From the NCBI GenBank assembly GCA_003661365.1, contig QMVZ01000005.1:1-29516 (forward strand): DNA of 29,516 nt, written 5' to 3'. The stretch is from Thermoproteota archaeon. Its GTDB lineage: Archaea > Korarchaeota > Korarchaeia > Korarchaeales > Korarchaeaceae. Below, piece by piece: positions 29,418 to 29,516 of this stretch. Made by a program: the position numbers and the translations under genes. How positions within the stretch are numbered: the stretch's first letter is position 1; each line of letters starts with the position of its first letter. The notes under the pieces were generated by a model. The model did not search any database. It saw nothing but the letters and a program-made list of their open reading frames with translations, and was not told where the DNA came from.

Positions 29418-29516
29418 TTAGGAGAACTCTCTCCAGGAATAACCACACTTTGTGCACAAATAGATCCGGGTGGGGGGCTCATCAGCACTTCTGGTTTGTA
29501 CCATCTGGAAATATGC
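29418..29516 (-). CDS. tfs: Transcription factor S (TFS), C-terminal part (cut by window end)
   Basis: The last 32 codons of an archaeal TFIIS/RPB9-like cleavage factor, with its 5' end outside the window. The visible end is AYFQMVQTRSADEPPTRIY followed by LCTKCGYSWREFS. QTRSADEPPT is the hallmark hairpin loop of the TFIIS-type zinc ribbon, with the Asp-Glu pair that enters the RNA polymerase channel and triggers RNA cleavage during backtracking; CTKC is the second half of the zinc site. The stop is TAA at 29418-29420. The ORF is too short to be listed by length alone but the signature is unmistakable. The gene is upstream of the NSUN methyltransferase on the same strand. Confidence 0.92.
   Translation of the reverse strand, partial: AYFQMVQTRSADEPPTRIYLCTKCGYSWREFS

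Noticed and set aside
29376..29516. Plus-strand open frame reading ELSPGITTL, resembling a RadA-like ATPase start
   Set aside because: It has no start codon and no Walker A, and the opposite strand encodes the unmistakable TFS zinc ribbon (QTRSADEPPT, CTKCG).
1..29516. CRISPR array
   Set aside because: No regularly spaced repeat was seen on either strand, despite the cas6 gene.

Overview
The window is chromosomal DNA from an archaeon. Direct markers are sn-glycerol-1-phosphate dehydrogenase (archaeal lipid backbone), ABCE1/Rli1, transcription factor S, Hjc resolvase, archaeal FAD synthetase RibL, a tRNA-Tyr with an intron at the archaeal 37/38 position, TATA-box promoters, and many genes that begin on TTG or GTG with little or no leader. 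The DNA is AT-rich and the genes are tightly packed on both strands. A thermophilic, peptide-fermenting member of a little-studied lineage is my best guess. It rests on indolepyruvate oxidoreductase with ADP-forming acyl-CoA synthetase, PEP synthase, and a methanogen-type (type 2) seryl-tRNA synthetase with no methanogenesis gene in sight. The lineage itself is not proven by the sequence.

Layout. 1-1123: end of a HerA-like ATPase overlapping an Hjc resolvase. 1270-6898: a glycosyltransferase, type-2 SerRS with an overlapping HAD phosphatase, a membrane-anchored HTH regulator, a small cysteine protein, a second HAD protein and a Trm112-like zinc protein. 6972-9079: intron-containing tRNA-Tyr, an unknown helical protein preceded by a tiny leader ORF, a DHH phosphoesterase and RibL. 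9196-11182: an anchored Ig-like surface protein divergent from G1P dehydrogenase. 11197-16917 (minus): a four-gene operon of acyl-CoA synthetase alpha, IorA, IorB and ABCE1. 17090-19184: RNA-rich stretch with a C/D-box sRNA candidate, tRNA-Asp, an MCT-1-like PUA protein, endonuclease IV, and a 418-base gap with two structured elements. 19221-22491: PflX-type radical SAM protein, UPF0200 kinase, solitary Cas6, ThpR. 22531-27897: NfeD protease, stomatin, SAM hydroxide adenosyltransferase, PEP synthase. 27907-29516 (minus): COG3270 PUA protein, NSUN-type m5C methyltransferase, end of TFS.

How the genes fit together. IorAB turns aryl pyruvates into aryl-CoA with reduction of ferredoxin, and the ADP-forming synthetase recovers ATP from the CoA ester. 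PEP synthase returns pyruvate to gluconeogenesis. NfeD and stomatin form a known membrane-protease pair. The TFS, NSUN and COG3270 genes make a transcription/rRNA-modification group.

The most unusual points are: (1) ABCE1 has no ATG, GTG or TTG upstream of its conserved first Fe-S cluster, and its only well-placed start is an ATA behind a strong Shine-Dalgarno sequence, in the same frame as the preceding iorB; (2) a 127-nt GC-rich (about 72 %) rod-folding RNA candidate at 19058-19184, with a TATA box exactly placed upstream, that I cannot assign to a family; (3) an adjacent nested inverted-repeat element at 18883-19001; (4) a C/D-box sRNA candidate at 17090-17143; (5) divergent gene pairs that appear to share a single palindromic TATA box.
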